Shown here one piece after another: positions 50,620-59,802 of a DNA stretch of 64,000 nucleotides. Made by a program: the position numbers and the translations under genes. Position 1 is the first letter of the stretch, and every line of letters starts with the position of its first letter. The notes under the pieces were generated by a model. That model ran no database searches and was not told where the DNA came from. It worked only from the letters and a program-made list of their open reading frames with translations. Location: contig NZ_CP106736.1 in assembly GCF_030035605.1 (NCBI RefSeq), positions 3,224,001-3,288,000 of the forward strand. The letters run 5' to 3'. This DNA comes from Silvimonas soli. GTDB lineage: Bacteria; Pseudomonadota; Gammaproteobacteria; Burkholderiales; Chitinibacteraceae.

Positions 50620-53067
50620 TTAGAGTTTGACTGGCTGCACGTTCCAGATTTCTTCGGCGTATTCGCGAATGGTGCGATCCGACGAAAACGGCCCCATGCC
50701 CGCGATATTCATCACCGCGCTGTGGGTCCAGGCGGCCTTGTTGCGATAGAGCGCGTCCACCTTGTCTTGCGCATCCACGTACGAGCGGTAATCGGCCAGC
50801 AACTGGTAGTGATCACCCCAGTTCACCAGTACATCAAAAATGGCGCGATAGCGTTCCGGGTCATCCGGGCTGAAGTGACCGGATGCCAGCAGGTTGAGCA
50901 CCTCATGCAATTCGGCATCTTCATCGTAAAATTTGCGCGGGTTGTAGTGCTCTTTGCGCAAGGTTTCGACCTGGTCGGTGGTGTTGCCGAAGATAAAGAT
51001 GTTCTCATCGCCGACATGCTCTTTGATCTCGACATTGGCGCCGTCCAGCGTGCCAATGGTGAGCGCGCCATTGAGGGCAAACTTCATATTGCCGGTGCCT
51101 GAAGCTTCGGTGCCTGCCAGGGAAATCTGCTCTGACAAATCCGCCGCCGGAATAATCAACTCCGCCAGACTCACCCCGTAGTTCGGGATAAACACCACTT
51201 TGAGTTTGTCGCCAATGACCGGGTCGTTATTGATTTTGCGGCCCACGTCGTTGATCAGTTTGATGATCAGCTTCGCCATCTTGTAGGCCGAAGCGGCTTT
51301 GCCGGCGAAGATCACCACACGCGGCACCCAGTCTTTTTCTGGATGCTTGATGATGCGGTTGTAACGGGTGATCACGTGCAGCACGTTAAGCAACTGGCGT
51401 TTGTATTCGTGGATGCGTTTGACCTGCACGTCAAACAAGGCGTGCGGATCAATCACCCCGCCCATCTTGCGGGCAATGTACTGGGTCAGCCGCTGTTTGT
51501 TGGCGAACTTGGCTTCGGCCACGGCGTCGATAAACGCCGGGAAGTCGATATGCTGTTTCAGTTCGGCTAGTTCATCCAGATTGCCGCGCCAGGTTTTGCC
51601 GATGTAATAATCAATAACGCCGGAAAGCGCCGGATTGGCCTGCGCCAGCCAGCGGCGCGGAGTAATGCCGTTGGTTTTATTGCAGAAGCGATCCGGGAAC
51701 AGCGCCGCAAAATCGGCGAAGATCGATTGCACCATCAAGTCTGAGTGCAGCTGCGACACGCCGTTGATCTTGTGACTGGCGACCACAGCCAGCCAGGCCA
51801 TGCGCACCCTGCGCTCGCCGGATTCATCAATCAGCGAGATGCGGCGGATCAGGTCGATATCATCTTTGTGGTGATCGCGCGTATCGTCCAGGAAGCGCTC
51901 ATTGATCTCGAAAATGATCTTCATGTGTCGCGGCAGCACGCGATTCAGAATCTCGACCGGCCAGGTTTCCAGCGCTTCGGACATTAGCGTGTGGTTGGTG
52001 TAGCTGAACACTTTCTGGGTGATGGCCCAAGCCTCATCCCACTTGATGTCAAAGTCATCGATCAGCAGCCGCATCAGTTCTGGAATAGCCAGCACCGGAT
52101 GCGTGTCGTTCAGATGGATCGAAGTTTTCTCGGCAAACTTGGCGAAGTTTTCATGCGTCTGCCGGTAGCGCCGAATGATGTCCTGCAAACTGGCCGAAGT
52201 GAAGAAATACTCCTGGCGCAGGCGCAGTTCCTTGCCGCTATAAGTCGAATCGTCCGGGTACAACACACGCGAGACGTTTTCAGAAAGATTCTTTTCTTCA
52301 ACGGCGGCAAAGTAATCGCCCTCGTTGAACTTGGACAAGTTGATCTCGTTGGAGGAGCGTGCCGACCACAGCCGCAGCGTGTTGGTGGCGATGGTGTCGT
52401 AACCGGGAATGATCTGGTCATGGGCGACGGCAAACACGTCCTGCGTCTGCATCCAGCGCGTGCGTGAGCCTTCCATTTGCAAGTGGCCACCGAAGCGCAC
52501 CAGATACTGCACTTCAAAACGCTCGAATTCCCATGGATAACCGTTGGCCAGCCAGTAGTCCGGCGATTCCACCTGGTTGCCGTCGATGATGCGCTGTTTG
52601 AACATACCGTAGTCGTAGCGGATGCCATAGCCATAGCCGGGCAAGCCCAGGGTGGCCATGGAATCCAGAAAACATGCCGCCAGCCGTCCCAGACCGCCAT
52701 TGCCCAAGGCGGCATCGGGTTCGAGTTCAACCAGTTCGTTGTAATCCATGCCCAGTTCATCCAGCGCGCCGCGCACTTCGTCATACAGCCCGAGTGCCAG
52801 CAGGGCGTTGGTGAGCGCACGGCCGATCAGGAATTCCATGGAGAGGTAATACACGCGCTTCACGTCTTGCGAATACTGGGCGCGGGTGGTGCGCATCCAG
52901 CGTTCAATTAACCGGTCGCGCACCGCCAGAAATGAAGCGTTAAGCCAGTCTCTAGATTGCGCCGAAATCGGATCTTTACCGATGGCGAACACCAGTTTGT
53001 TGGCAATGGAGCGTTTGAGCGACGCTACGTCGGTGTTGGGGGAGTCGTGGACGAACGAAACCGTCAT
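50620..53067 (-). CDS. glgP: Glycogen phosphorylase
   Basis: PLP-dependent phosphorolysis of alpha-1,4-glucan ends to glucose-1-phosphate. It has 815 residues. YYLSMEFLIGRAL, AALGNGGLGRLAACF and the PLP Lys region GTGNMKFALNGALTIGT near residues 655-670 are hallmarks. TGGAGAT precedes the ATG. It is the last gene of the glg operon, 21 bases after glgA. Confidence 0.97.
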   Translation of the reverse strand: MTVSFVHDSPNTDVASLKRSIANKLVFAIGKDPISAQSRDWLNASFLAVRDRLIERWMRTTRAQYSQDVKRVYYLSMEFLIGRALTNALLALGLYDEVRGALDELGMDYNELVELEPDAALGNGGLGRLAACFLDSMATLGLPGYGYGIRYDYGMFKQRIIDGNQVESPDYWLANGYPWEFERFEVQYLVRFGGHLQMEGSRTRWMQTQDVFAVAHDQIIPGYDTIATNTLRLWSARSSNEINLSKFNEGDYFAAVEEKNLSENVSRVLYPDDSTYSGKELRLRQEYFFTSASLQDIIRRYRQTHENFAKFAEKTSIHLNDTHPVLAIPELMRLLIDDFDIKWDEAWAITQKVFSYTNHTLMSEALETWPVEILNRVLPRHMKIIFEINERFLDDTRDHHKDDIDLIRRISLIDESGERRVRMAWLAVVASHKINGVSQLHSDLMVQSIFADFAALFPDRFCNKTNGITPRRWLAQANPALSGVIDYYIGKTWRGNLDELAELKQHIDFPAFIDAVAEAKFANKQRLTQYIARKMGGVIDPHALFDVQVKRIHEYKRQLLNVLHVITRYNRIIKHPEKDWVPRVVIFAGKAASAYKMAKLIIKLINDVGRKINNDPVIGDKLKVVFIPNYGVSLAELIIPAADLSEQISLAGTEASGTGNMKFALNGALTIGTLDGANVEIKEHVGDENIFIFGNTTDQVETLRKEHYNPRKFYDEDAELHEVLNLLASGHFSPDDPERYRAIFDVLVNWGDHYQLLADYRSYVDAQDKVDALYRNKAAWTHSAVMNIAGMGPFSSDRTIREYAEEIWNVQPVKL

Positions 53068-53088
53068 CGTGAATCTCCAGTCAGGCCG

Positions 53089-54525
53089 TCAGGCCAGTAG
53101 CTGTTCATAAAGATTGAAGTACGAGCGGGCCGAGTTTTCCCAGCCAAAATCTTGTGTCATGGCTACTTTGCGCACGGCTTTCCAGTCTTTGGGACGAGCC
53201 CAGAGTGCCAATGCGCGCCGCATGGCCTGACGCAAGCCATCTGCACTGAATTCTTCAAACACAAAGCCGGTGGATTTTTCATCCGCCATATCTTCCAGCG
53301 TAGTGTCCACAACCGTATCCGCCAGCCCGCCGACGCGACGTACCAACGGCAATGCACCATATTTGAGTCCATACAACTGGGTGAGCCCGCAAGGTTCAAA
53401 ACGGCTTGGCACCAAAACCACATCTGCCGCCGCCATCAAACGGTGCGATTGCGCCTCGTCATACCCGATCTGCACCGTAACCTGCCCAGGCTCATGCAGC
53501 GCTGCCGTGTTAAAGGCGTGTTCCAGATGCTGGTCACCGCTTCCCAGCAAGGCAAACTGCGCCCCGGCGGCTACCAGTTCCGGAAGCAATTCCAGTACCA
53601 GGTGCAGGCCTTTTTGCTCGGTGAGGCGACTGACCACCACAAACAAAGGCGCGTCGGCATCGGATTGCAAAGAGGTTTGCTCTTGCAGCGCCAGTTTGTT
53701 GCGGGTTTTTTGTTGCGGTTTGTCCGCTGAATAGGTTGCCGGGATTAAGGCATCGGTCAGCGGGTCCCACACCGCGCTATCCACACCATTGAGAATGCCG
53801 GTTAACGCATCGCGCCGGTCGCGCAACAGGCCATCCAGCCCGCAGCCTTGTTCAGCTGTGGTGATCTCACGTGCATAAGTGGGGCTGACCGTGGTGATGT
53901 GGTCGGCGAAGTACAAGCCCGCTTTGAGAAATGAAATCTGCCCGTGAAACTCCAGCCCGTTCATATTGAAAAAACTGCCAGGCAAACGCAAACCATCAAA
54001 CACCCACGCCGGGAAGACGCCCTGATAAGCCAGGTTGTGTACCGTGAACACCGATTTGGCCGGACGCCCACGTGCTGCCAGATAAGCGGGCAGCAAACCG
54101 GTGTGCCAGTCATGGCCATGCACCACCTGTGGGCGCCAGAACGGGTCCAGCCCGCTTGCCAGTTCGGCCCCAATCCAGGCCAGCAGGGCAAAGCGCAGGT
54201 GGTTGTCGTTATACGGTTCGAGATGCGGGTCCAGATAAGGGTTGCCGCTGCGGTCGTACAGACCTGGCGCGTCAATGACGTAGATTTCCAGATCGCTCTC
54301 GGCCACGCGCCCAAACAACACGCGTACCCGTCCGGCAAAGGTATCCAGCGTGCCGACTTCACCTTCTTCCACGAAGCCTGCGCGTATTGCCGGAAAGCCC
54401 GGCAACAACACACGGGTATCTACGCCCAGTTCTTTCAGCGCGGGTGGCAGTGCGCCAGTCACATCGGCCAGGCCGCCGGTTTTAAGCAACGGAAACAGTT
54501 CAGAACAAACGTGCAGCACTTGCAT
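53089..54525 (-). CDS. glgA: Glycogen synthase
   Basis: Adds glucose from ADP-glucose to glycogen ends. It is a GT5 enzyme of 478 residues. KTGGLADVTGALP near residues 15-27 binds ADP-glucose, VVHGHDWHTGLLPAYL follows, and the C-terminal RFEPCGLTQLYGLKYG motif is present. GGGAGAG precedes the ATG. It lies 111 bases after glgC and 21 before glgP. Confidence 0.97.
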   Translation of the reverse strand: MQVLHVCSELFPLLKTGGLADVTGALPPALKELGVDTRVLLPGFPAIRAGFVEEGEVGTLDTFAGRVRVLFGRVAESDLEIYVIDAPGLYDRSGNPYLDPHLEPYNDNHLRFALLAWIGAELASGLDPFWRPQVVHGHDWHTGLLPAYLAARGRPAKSVFTVHNLAYQGVFPAWVFDGLRLPGSFFNMNGLEFHGQISFLKAGLYFADHITTVSPTYAREITTAEQGCGLDGLLRDRRDALTGILNGVDSAVWDPLTDALIPATYSADKPQQKTRNKLALQEQTSLQSDADAPLFVVVSRLTEQKGLHLVLELLPELVAAGAQFALLGSGDQHLEHAFNTAALHEPGQVTVQIGYDEAQSHRLMAAADVVLVPSRFEPCGLTQLYGLKYGALPLVRRVGGLADTVVDTTLEDMADEKSTGFVFEEFSADGLRQAMRRALALWARPKDWKAVRKVAMTQDFGWENSARSYFNLYEQLLA

Positions 54526-54636
54526 GTCAAATCTCTCCCTGCGTTACCTCAATGAGTAACGTATTGGGCGCTGTTCAGGTTGCAGGCTGATAACAGCGGG
54601 TGCCAAAACACGGCTGGCGTGTTGTGCTCAGATAGA

Positions 54637-55911
54637 TCACAACTTGGCGAGCATGTCCCGGGTGATCAGCACCACGCCTTCTTCGCTGCGATGAAAGCGG
54701 CGGGTGTCTTCTTCGGCGTTCTCTCCGACCACCAGTCCGTCCGGAATCACGCAAGCGCGATCAATCACGCAGCGCCGCAGACGGCTGGAGCGACCGATAA
54801 CCACGTCGGGCAGGATGACCGCCGAGTCGATTGTGCAGAACGAATGCACGCGCACGCTGGAAAACAACACCGAGTTGATCACCAGCGAACCGGACACAAT
54901 GCAGCCGCCGGATACCAGCGAGTTCAAAGTCATGCCGTGGCTGCCATTGCGATCCTGCACAAACTTGGCTGGTGGCAGTTGTTCCTGGTGGCTCCAGATT
55001 GGCCAGGTACGGTCGTAGACGTCCAGTTCCGGCGTAACCGAGGCGAGGTCCAGGTTGGCTTTCCAGTACGCATCCACGGTACCGACGTCGCGCCAGTAAG
55101 GTTGGGATTCGGGGTCGGATGACACGCAAGACAATTCAAACGGATGGGCAAACGCTTTGCCTTCGCTCACCGCTTTGGGGATCAGGTCTTTGCCAAAGTC
55201 ATGGCTGGATTTGTCATCGGCGATGTCTTCATCCAGCATTTTGTAGAGGTAATCGGCGTTGAAGATATACACGCCCATTGAGGCTAGTGAAGATTCTGGC
55301 TTGCCCGGAATCGGCGGCGGGTCTGCGGGTTTTTCGACAAAATCGATAATGCGGCGGTATTCATCCATGTGGATTACGCCAAAGGCCGAGGCGTCCACCC
55401 GTGGTACTTCAATACACGCCACCGTGCACTCGCCACCTTGCTCGACGTGATCGAGCAACATGCGTGAGTAATCCATTTTGTAGATGTGATCCCCGGCCAG
55501 GATCACCACGTATTCCGGGCGATAGCCGCGGATGATATCCATGTTCTGATACACCGCATCGGCCGTGCCGCGATACCAGTGTTCTTCGTCGATCCGCTGC
55601 TGCGCGGGCAGCAGATCAACAAACTCATTCATCTCGTTACGCAAAAACGACCAGCCGCGTTGCAGATGGCGCAGCAGACTGTGCGATTTGTATTGGGTGA
55701 TGACGCCAATGCGTCGGATGCCCGAGTTCAGGCAATTGGATAGGGCAAAGTCGATGATGCGGAACTTGCCACCAAAATGGACGGCCGGTTTTGCTCGCTT
55801 ATCCGTCAATGCCTTCAGCCGCGACCCGCGCCCACCTGCCAGAACCAGCGCTACCGATTTATTCGGTAGTTGTCGGGCCAGCGTGATTTTGTCCATGATC
55901 GGATACTGCAT
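54637..55911 (-). CDS. glgC: Glucose-1-phosphate adenylyltransferase
   Basis: Makes ADP-glucose, the committed step of glycogen synthesis. It has 424 residues. LVLAGGRGSRLKALT near residues 22-36 is the nucleotide loop, and WYRGTADAVYQN, VVILAGDHIYKMDY and the FVEKP segment are present, with a left-handed beta-helix at the C-terminus. I chose the ATG at 55911, with GTGGAGAC just upstream; the frame is open 23 codons further. The 162-base gap to pgm carries an imperfect stem (near 55990-56042). Confidence 0.96.
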   Translation of the reverse strand: MQYPIMDKITLARQLPNKSVALVLAGGRGSRLKALTDKRAKPAVHFGGKFRIIDFALSNCLNSGIRRIGVITQYKSHSLLRHLQRGWSFLRNEMNEFVDLLPAQQRIDEEHWYRGTADAVYQNMDIIRGYRPEYVVILAGDHIYKMDYSRMLLDHVEQGGECTVACIEVPRVDASAFGVIHMDEYRRIIDFVEKPADPPPIPGKPESSLASMGVYIFNADYLYKMLDEDIADDKSSHDFGKDLIPKAVSEGKAFAHPFELSCVSSDPESQPYWRDVGTVDAYWKANLDLASVTPELDVYDRTWPIWSHQEQLPPAKFVQDRNGSHGMTLNSLVSGGCIVSGSLVINSVLFSSVRVHSFCTIDSAVILPDVVIGRSSRLRRCVIDRACVIPDGLVVGENAEEDTRRFHRSEEGVVLITRDMLAKL

Positions 55912-56073
55912 GGTTGTCTCCACGGTTTTCTGGTGAGCGCCCATTTGTCTGCCCTCTTTATATGGGTTAGAACCGTTCACAAATCTGTTTGGGCAGGCAC
56001 CTGGCGGCTGACGTGTTGCAAAGTCAGGCCAGGTGTTGCCACCCTGACGGCTTTGGCGCGGGTACTAGTGGTT

Positions 56074-57705
56074 TCAGGTCACGACCGTGGGTTCCTTACG
56101 GCCAGTTAGTTCGGCAATGCGCGCCAGTTCACGAGATGCGGTGATGAGGTCGGCCAATGCCTCTTGCGGCGGCGTGGCGTGACGGGTGACGTCAGCCTCG
56201 TAGCTTTCAAGATAGACCCGTAGCGTGGCACCTTCCGTACCGGTGCCAGACAGGCGGTAAATGATGCGGCTGCCATCAGCAAAAATGATGCGCACGCCTT
56301 GTTTCTGGGACAGCGAACCGTCGACCGGATCGAGGTAGGCGAAGTCGTCCGCCAGTTGCACGGTGCGGTTGGCCAGTTGCGTACCGACCAGAGTGGTCAG
56401 CTTGCCGCGCAGATCACTCATCAGCGTATTGGCGGCGTCAGTGTCGATGCCTTCAAAGTCGTGGCGCGAGTAGAAGTGACGGCCATACTTGGCCCAGTGT
56501 TCTTCCACAATCTCGGCCACGCCCTTACCGGTGGCGGCCAGAATGTTCAGCCAGAACAACACGGCCCAGACGCCATCTTTTTCGCGGATATGGTTGGAAC
56601 CGGTGCCGTAACTTTCTTCGCCGCACACAGTCGCTTTGCCCGCATCGAGCAAGTTGCCGAAAAACTTCCATCCGGTTGGGGTTTCATAAGCCGGAATCCC
56701 CAGCGCCTTGGCGACAACATCGGCCGCTTGCGAGGTCGGCATAGAGCGCGCAATGCCAGCCAGCCCGCTCTTGTAACCTGGCGCTACAGTGGCATGGGCG
56801 GCGATGATCGCCAAGCTGTCTGACGGCGTGACCACCAGCTTGCGCCCGACAATCATGTTGCGGTCAGCATCGCCATCCGAAGCAGCGCCGATATCGGGAG
56901 CGTCGGCTGCATCCAGATGTTCGATCAGATCGGTGGCGTAAACCGGGTTGGGGTCCGGGTGATGGCCGCCGAAGTCTTCCAGCGGAATACCGTTAACCAC
57001 TGAGCCCTTGGGCGCACCCAACAAGCCTTCCAGAATCTCTATCGCGTAAGGACCGCCCACGGCAGACAAGGCGTCGTAACGGATACGATGGCCATTGGCC
57101 AGCCAGGTTTTGATAGCATTGAAATCAAACAATTGCTGCATCAGTTCAGCGTAATCGGCCACCGGGTCGATCACTTCAACGGTCATGCCATCCAGCGTGC
57201 CGCTGGCGATGGTATCGATGTCGTAATCCAGCGCATCGGAAATCAGATAGCGGGTGATGGTCTCGGTTTTGGCGAAAATGGCGTCGGTGACTTTCTCGGG
57301 TGCCGGGCCGCCGTTATCAATGTTGTACTTGATGCCAAAGTCGCCATCTGGCCCGCCGGGGTTATGCGAGGCCGACAAAATAATGCCGCCAGACAATTTG
57401 TGTTTGCGGATCACGCAACTGGTGCCGGGCGTAGATAGAATCCCGTCTTTACCGACCATGACTTTGGCCACGCCGTTGGCGGCGGCCATTTTCAGAATGG
57501 TCTGCACGGCGACTCGGTTGTGATAGCGGCCATCGCCGCCGAGCGCCAGGGTTTTGCCTTTGACATCACCCAGCGCGTCAAAGATGGCCTGGACAAAGTT
57601 TTCCAGGTAATGCCGTTGCTGGAACACGCCGACTTTCTTGCGTAGACCCGAGGTGCCCGGTTTCTGGCCGGTAAAAGGCTGGGTCTGGATAGTTTGGGTA
57701 CTCAT
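56074..57705 (-). CDS. pgm: Phosphoglucomutase
   Basis: Interconverts glucose-6-phosphate and glucose-1-phosphate. It has 543 residues of the alpha-D-phosphohexomutase family, PGM1-type. KPGTSGLRKKV at the N-terminus, the phosphoserine loop SASHNPGGPDGDFGIKYN near residue 113, and the metal loop SDGDADRN are present. It starts 6 bases after the glgX stop, so it is read as part of the operon. It supplies GlgC. Confidence 0.96.
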   Translation of the reverse strand: MSTQTIQTQPFTGQKPGTSGLRKKVGVFQQRHYLENFVQAIFDALGDVKGKTLALGGDGRYHNRVAVQTILKMAAANGVAKVMVGKDGILSTPGTSCVIRKHKLSGGIILSASHNPGGPDGDFGIKYNIDNGGPAPEKVTDAIFAKTETITRYLISDALDYDIDTIASGTLDGMTVEVIDPVADYAELMQQLFDFNAIKTWLANGHRIRYDALSAVGGPYAIEILEGLLGAPKGSVVNGIPLEDFGGHHPDPNPVYATDLIEHLDAADAPDIGAASDGDADRNMIVGRKLVVTPSDSLAIIAAHATVAPGYKSGLAGIARSMPTSQAADVVAKALGIPAYETPTGWKFFGNLLDAGKATVCGEESYGTGSNHIREKDGVWAVLFWLNILAATGKGVAEIVEEHWAKYGRHFYSRHDFEGIDTDAANTLMSDLRGKLTTLVGTQLANRTVQLADDFAYLDPVDGSLSQKQGVRIIFADGSRIIYRLSGTGTEGATLRVYLESYEADVTRHATPPQEALADLITASRELARIAELTGRKEPTVVT

Positions 57706-57711
57706 GATTTT

Positions 57712-59802
57712 TCAGTCCGTTGATGTTGGCGTATTTTTGTTTTGGGTCTGGATAGACAGGGCAGGGGCGTCGATAGGGCATTCGTCCGACAGCATGACCG
57801 TCACACTGCGCGGTGATGCGCGGTATTCATCCTGATGCAGACCTGATTCTCTGGCCTGCGCACTTGCAAGCTTTACTCGCCAGCAACCGGCTGGCAAGCG
57901 AAATTCCAGTTGGTGAGCCGAGCCGTTGATCAACACCAGGATGCCGCCGTTCAAGGCCAGCATCATGGCGCGGGCGGCGCTGTCATCCCAGTCATGCGAT
58001 TTCAACAGCCCGCCCGACGGGTTGAGCCATTGCACATCGTATTCATCGGCTTCGGTGGACGGCGTCTCGCGCCACCATTGGCCATTAACCAGCGCCGGGC
58101 AGTTTTTGCGCAGGGCAATCAGCTCGGCCACAAAGTCGGTGAGGCCGGGGTCGGCACTGGACCAGTTCAACCAACTGGTGGCGTTGTCCTGGCAAAACGC
58201 ATTGTTGTTGCCGCCCTGGGTTTGACCTAGTTCATCGCCAGCCAGCAGCATGGGCGTGCCTTGCGCCAGGAACAGCGTGGCAAGCAGCGCCCGGCGTGAG
58301 CGGTCGCGCAGCAGTTGCACGTCTTCGTCGTCAGTCGGGCCTTCTTCGCCGCAATTCCATGACAGATTATCGCTGTGACCATCGCGATTGTTCTCGCCAT
58401 TGGCCTTGTTGTGCTTCTGGTTGTAACTGGTCAGATCGGCCAGCGTGAAGCCATCATGCGCGGTGATCAGGTTGATCGATGCCCACGGCTTGCGGCCCGG
58501 AATATGAAACAGATCGCTGGAGGCCGCCAGGCGTTGTGCCAACTGACCGCGATTGACCCCATCGTGTAGCCAGAAGCGGCGCAGCGTATCGCGATACTGG
58601 TCGTTCCATTCCGCCCAACCCGGTGGAAAGTGGCCAAGTTGATAGCCGCCTGAGCCCACGTCCCACGGTTCGGCAATCAATTTGACGCGGCTGAGAATCG
58701 GATCTTGCGCGATGGCGGCAAACGGCCCGGCTTGCGTGGTAAAGCTGCCACTGGCGCCACGGCCGATGATCGGGGCCAGATCAAACCGAAAGCCATCGAT
58801 ATGGCATTCGGTAACCCAATAACGCAGGCTGTCCATCATCAGTTGCAACATGCGCGGGTGGCTGAGCTTGAGAGTGTTGCCGCAACCGGTCCAGTTCTCG
58901 TAATTGCCATCGCCAGTCAGGTGGTAATAACTGGCGTTATCAATGCCGCGTTGCGACAGCGTGGGTCCAGCCGCATCCAGTTCAGCGGTGTGGTTGAACA
59001 CCACATCCATGATCACTTCAAAACCCGCACGATGCAGCGCTTTGACCAGATCACGAAACTCGGAAAGCGGCGTACTGCCTTTGGCGCCGGACCAATAACG
59101 CGTTTCCAGTGCCATCAGCGCCAGCGGGTTGTAGCCCCAGTAATTGACCAGGTTCATGCGTTGCAAACGCGGTTCGTCGGCATGCAGCGTTACCGGTAGC
59201 AATTCAACCGTCGTCACGCCCAGCTTTTGCAAATGCGCAATCACGGCGGGGTGCGCAAAACCGGCGTAGGAACCACGCAACGCTTCAGGCACATCCGGGT
59301 GCAACATGGTCATGCCGCGGACGTGGGCTTCGTAAATCACGGTTTGTGACCATGGATGACGCGGGCCAGCGTCACCTTCCCAATCGTATGTTTCGGCCGT
59401 GACTCTCGCTTTGGGGGCGAGTTCAGCGCTGTCGGTCGGATCTGCCTGACCCGGGTTTTCCAGATCATCCCCCAGAAAGTTGGAGTGATCGTGGACATGC
59501 CCGACGACATCCTTGGCGTAGGGGTCGAGCAACAATTTATTGGGATTGAAACGATGTCCGTCACGCGGCGCATAAGGGCCGCTCACCCTATACCCGTAAA
59601 GCTGTCCCGGTTTGCCATTGGCCAGATAGCCATGCCAGATGCCGTTCTCGTTAGCGGGCAAGCTCAGCCTGGTTTCGGTGCCGGCGGCATCAAACAGACA
59701 CAGTGTGACCGCCGTGGCGTTCTCCGAGAACAAGGCAAAGTTGATGCCCTCGCCATCGAAAAAGGCACCAAGCGGCCAGGCACGCCCTTCTTGCAGCGTC
59801 AT
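57712..59802 (-). CDS. glgX: Glycogen debranching enzyme
   Basis: Hydrolyses alpha-1,6 branches trimmed by GlgP. It is a GH13 protein of 696 residues. An N-terminal CBM48-like domain (AWPLGAFFDGEGINFALFSENA) comes before the barrel, which has VIMDVVFNHTAE, the nucleophile Asp in IDGFRFDLAPI, the acid Glu in LIAEPWD and the Asp in ITAHDGFTL. I chose the ATG at 59802: it overlaps the glgB stop as ATGA, giving coupled translation. The open frame reaches 25 codons further into glgB. Confidence 0.95.
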   Translation of the reverse strand: MTLQEGRAWPLGAFFDGEGINFALFSENATAVTLCLFDAAGTETRLSLPANENGIWHGYLANGKPGQLYGYRVSGPYAPRDGHRFNPNKLLLDPYAKDVVGHVHDHSNFLGDDLENPGQADPTDSAELAPKARVTAETYDWEGDAGPRHPWSQTVIYEAHVRGMTMLHPDVPEALRGSYAGFAHPAVIAHLQKLGVTTVELLPVTLHADEPRLQRMNLVNYWGYNPLALMALETRYWSGAKGSTPLSEFRDLVKALHRAGFEVIMDVVFNHTAELDAAGPTLSQRGIDNASYYHLTGDGNYENWTGCGNTLKLSHPRMLQLMMDSLRYWVTECHIDGFRFDLAPIIGRGASGSFTTQAGPFAAIAQDPILSRVKLIAEPWDVGSGGYQLGHFPPGWAEWNDQYRDTLRRFWLHDGVNRGQLAQRLAASSDLFHIPGRKPWASINLITAHDGFTLADLTSYNQKHNKANGENNRDGHSDNLSWNCGEEGPTDDEDVQLLRDRSRRALLATLFLAQGTPMLLAGDELGQTQGGNNNAFCQDNATSWLNWSSADPGLTDFVAELIALRKNCPALVNGQWWRETPSTEADEYDVQWLNPSGGLLKSHDWDDSAARAMMLALNGGILVLINGSAHQLEFRLPAGCWRVKLASAQARESGLHQDEYRASPRSVTVMLSDECPIDAPALSIQTQNKNTPTSTD

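Noticed and set aside
54569..54598. Terminator between glgC and glgA
   Set aside because: CGCTGTT/AACAGCG forms a stem with a 16-base loop but no T-run on the minus strand; the operon probably continues.
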